Source of the DNA: 2-02-FULL-49-11 sp040757655
GTDB taxonomy: Bacteria > Patescibacteriota > Patescibacteriia > 2-02-FULL-49-11
Reading direction: 5' to 3'
DNA: 6,125 nucleotides
Assembly: GCA_040757655.1 (NCBI GenBank)
Contig: JBFLWV010000029.1
Location: forward strand, 1-6,125
The number at the start of each line of letters is the position of its first letter. Position 1 is the stretch's first letter. Positions 5,581 through 6,125 of the stretch are shown one piece after another. A program made the position numbers and the translations under genes. The notes beneath the pieces are model-generated. The model saw only the letters and a program-made list of their open reading frames with translations. It searched no databases and had not been told where the DNA came from.

Positions 5581-5604
5581 GTAGGGGCGGGGTTTACCTC
5601 CGCC
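5581..5604. repeat. GTAGGGGCGGGG hairpin element
   Basis: GTAGGGGCGGGG-TTTA-CCTCCGCC folds as a 7-bp stem (GGCGGGG with CC-CCGCC, one bulged T) around TTTA. From memory, GTAGGGGCG-type words are a common dispersed intergenic repeat in several uncultured phyla. There is no T-tract directly after, so it is at best a weak terminator for the nuclease gene 56 bp upstream. Confidence 0.5.
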
Positions 5605-5633
5605 TTGATATATATTGTCAAAAATCAAAAAGA

Positions 5634-5736
5634 GCGCAGAACGAAATCCAATGAAACGCACGTATCCACACGATCATCCGCGACTATCCGCGTGTGATCT
5701 GCGTATATCTGCGTTGTGTCAGATTCCATTCTGCGC
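5634..5736. repeat. Imperfect palindrome containing CGCAGAT-family copy 3 (inverted)
   Basis: The ends GCGCAGAA (5634-5641) and TTCTGCGC (5729-5736) are perfect complements, followed inward by a 3x3 mismatch and AATC/GATT. Inside, 5673-5716 is an ATCTGCG-word copy in inverted orientation to copies 1 and 2. Further inner pairings (AACGCA with TGCGTT, GATCA with TGATC) would let it fold as one large cruciform. Confidence 0.7.
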
Positions 5737-5992
5737 CCTATGGATTGTCTCGATACCTTCAATGATCCCATGTACCTTCAAACAGCAAAATATGCATAAA
5801 CTAGCCAATACTGGAGCATGGGATTCTATTTTTCCTTTGATTTCTCTTCAATTTTAGTTATCCAATCTTATCCTAAAATAGTGTGTGGTGTCAATGCTAG
5901 AATTGTCTTGTATCTGCCCCTTTTTTCTCTAAGATAACTGGATTCTTCTTATAAAGAAATACTTATCCACAAGTGATTCCCCATCTGCATCC

Positions 5993-6025
5993 TTATCGGG
6001 TAGCGTACCGATAATAGCGCTTTTT
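5993..6025 (+). other. Hairpin followed by T-tract in the A/T-rich region
   Basis: TTATC pairs with GATAA (5993-5997 with 6010-6014) and GGTA with TACC (5999-6002 with 6006-6009), with one bulged G and a GCG loop. TTTTT follows at 6021-6025, but only after a 6-nt gap. It could be a weak rightward terminator insulating the gene at 6112, or a structure within a replication origin. Confidence 0.4.
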
Positions 6026-6030
6026 AATAA

Positions 6031-6058
6031 TTGAACTTTGGCTCATCTTAGGTATAGA
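6031..6058 (+). promoter_or_regulatory. Candidate promoter for the gene at 6112
   Basis: TTGAAC (6031-6036, 4 of 6) and TATAGA (6053-6058, 4 of 6) are separated by 16 nt, giving a predicted start near 6065 and a leader of about 47 nt. It touches the minus-strand DnaA-box-like site at 6058-6066, which would allow repression by a bound protein; this is inference. Both hexamers are imperfect. Confidence 0.35.
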
Positions 6059-6111
6059 TTGGATAAAAACGGTTAATTGTCTCTGTTTACAGACTGATTT
6101 TGATCCATCCT

Positions 6112-6125
6112 ATGCCTAAAAAAGC
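6112..6125 (+). CDS. Start of a rightward gene, truncated by the window edge
   Basis: ATG at 6112 opens a frame reading M-P-K-K followed by GC (Ala if the codon continues). Basic MPKK starts are frequent among ribosomal and nucleic-acid-binding proteins, but five residues identify nothing. No Shine-Dalgarno is visible. The A/T-rich leader with DnaA-box-like sites makes a replication gene such as dnaA, dnaN or gyrB possible, which is speculation. Confidence 0.4.

Larger units (their letters stand above)
5858..6066. promoter_or_regulatory. DnaA-box cluster (possible origin or DnaA-regulated region)
   Basis: A perfect DnaA box TTATCCACA lies at 5963-5971. Near matches (7 of 9) are TTATCCAAT at 5858-5866, TTATCCTAA at 5868-5876 (exactly 10 bp on) and TTATCCAAT on the minus strand at 6058-6066. 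The surrounding DNA is A/T-rich and gene-free. This fits an origin or a DnaA-controlled promoter, but four sites in about 210 A/T-rich bp, only one of them perfect, is modest evidence. Confidence 0.4.
5525..6111. other. Intergenic region: repeats, then A/T-rich DnaA-box region
   Basis: This 587-bp stretch has no convincing gene. Its left half carries the right inverted-repeat arm, a GTAGGGGCGGGG element, and an imperfect palindrome holding the third CGCAGAT-type copy. I see nothing definite in 5737-5850. Its right half (about 5850-6111) is A/T-rich, with DnaA-box-like 9-mers, a hairpin and a weak promoter before the gene at 6112. A short frame at 5615-5857 begins MSKIKKSAERNPMKRTY but soon reads the CGCAGAT repeat and is not a credible protein. 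Confidence 0.65.

Noticed and set aside
5651..5683. MKRTYPHDHPR, similar to the start of ribosomal protein L34 (rpmH), near a possible origin
   Set aside because: Only the first five residues agree with L34. The rest follows the CGCAGAT-type repeat with no basic L34 body, so it is most likely chance.

Overview
This window looks like part of a Candidate Phyla Radiation (Patescibacteria) genome. The inference rests on style, not on a marker gene. There is a very long secreted protein built of Asn/Thr/Gly-rich repeats plus DUF11-type domains, a stand-alone ~84-residue GIY-YIG protein of the kind scattered through these genomes, and intergenic DNA full of repeat families I associate with CPR and similar uncultured lineages (CGCAGAT words, CCCGCC/GGCGGG hairpins, AAAATGC-type A/T palindromes). 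The standard genetic code fits. No rRNA, tRNA or CRISPR array was seen.

Layout. Positions 1-254 hold a gene boundary: a short reading frame that may be the tail of a rightward gene, a structured stem-loop, a candidate leftward promoter, and a clear intrinsic terminator (209-238) for the large gene to its right. Positions 255-4136 (minus) encode a 1293-residue surface protein: signal peptide, disordered Thr/Pro/acidic linker, five related ~100-residue modules, two DUF11-like domains, and a C-terminal membrane anchor. Positions 4137-4319 hold an A/T palindrome and a strong G/C hairpin. Positions 4320-4910 (minus) encode a 196-residue secreted protein with a good Shine-Dalgarno sequence; it carries shorter versions of the same module. 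The two genes run in the same direction and are probably co-transcribed as an envelope or surface unit.

Positions 4911-5269 and 5525-5860 are repeat-rich intergenic DNA. Between them lies a GIY-YIG nuclease gene (5270-5524, plus) tightly bracketed by a ~37-bp imperfect inverted repeat that includes a perfect 19-bp core. The left arm ends 19 bp before the start codon and the right arm begins inside the stop codon. This nested gene-plus-repeats arrangement looks like a small mobile or domesticated nuclease cassette and is the most interesting part of the window.

Positions 5850-6111 are A/T-rich, with one perfect DnaA box, three near matches and a hairpin, followed by the first codons of a rightward gene at 6112. 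This could be an origin or the regulatory region of a replication gene, but the gene is cut off after five residues.
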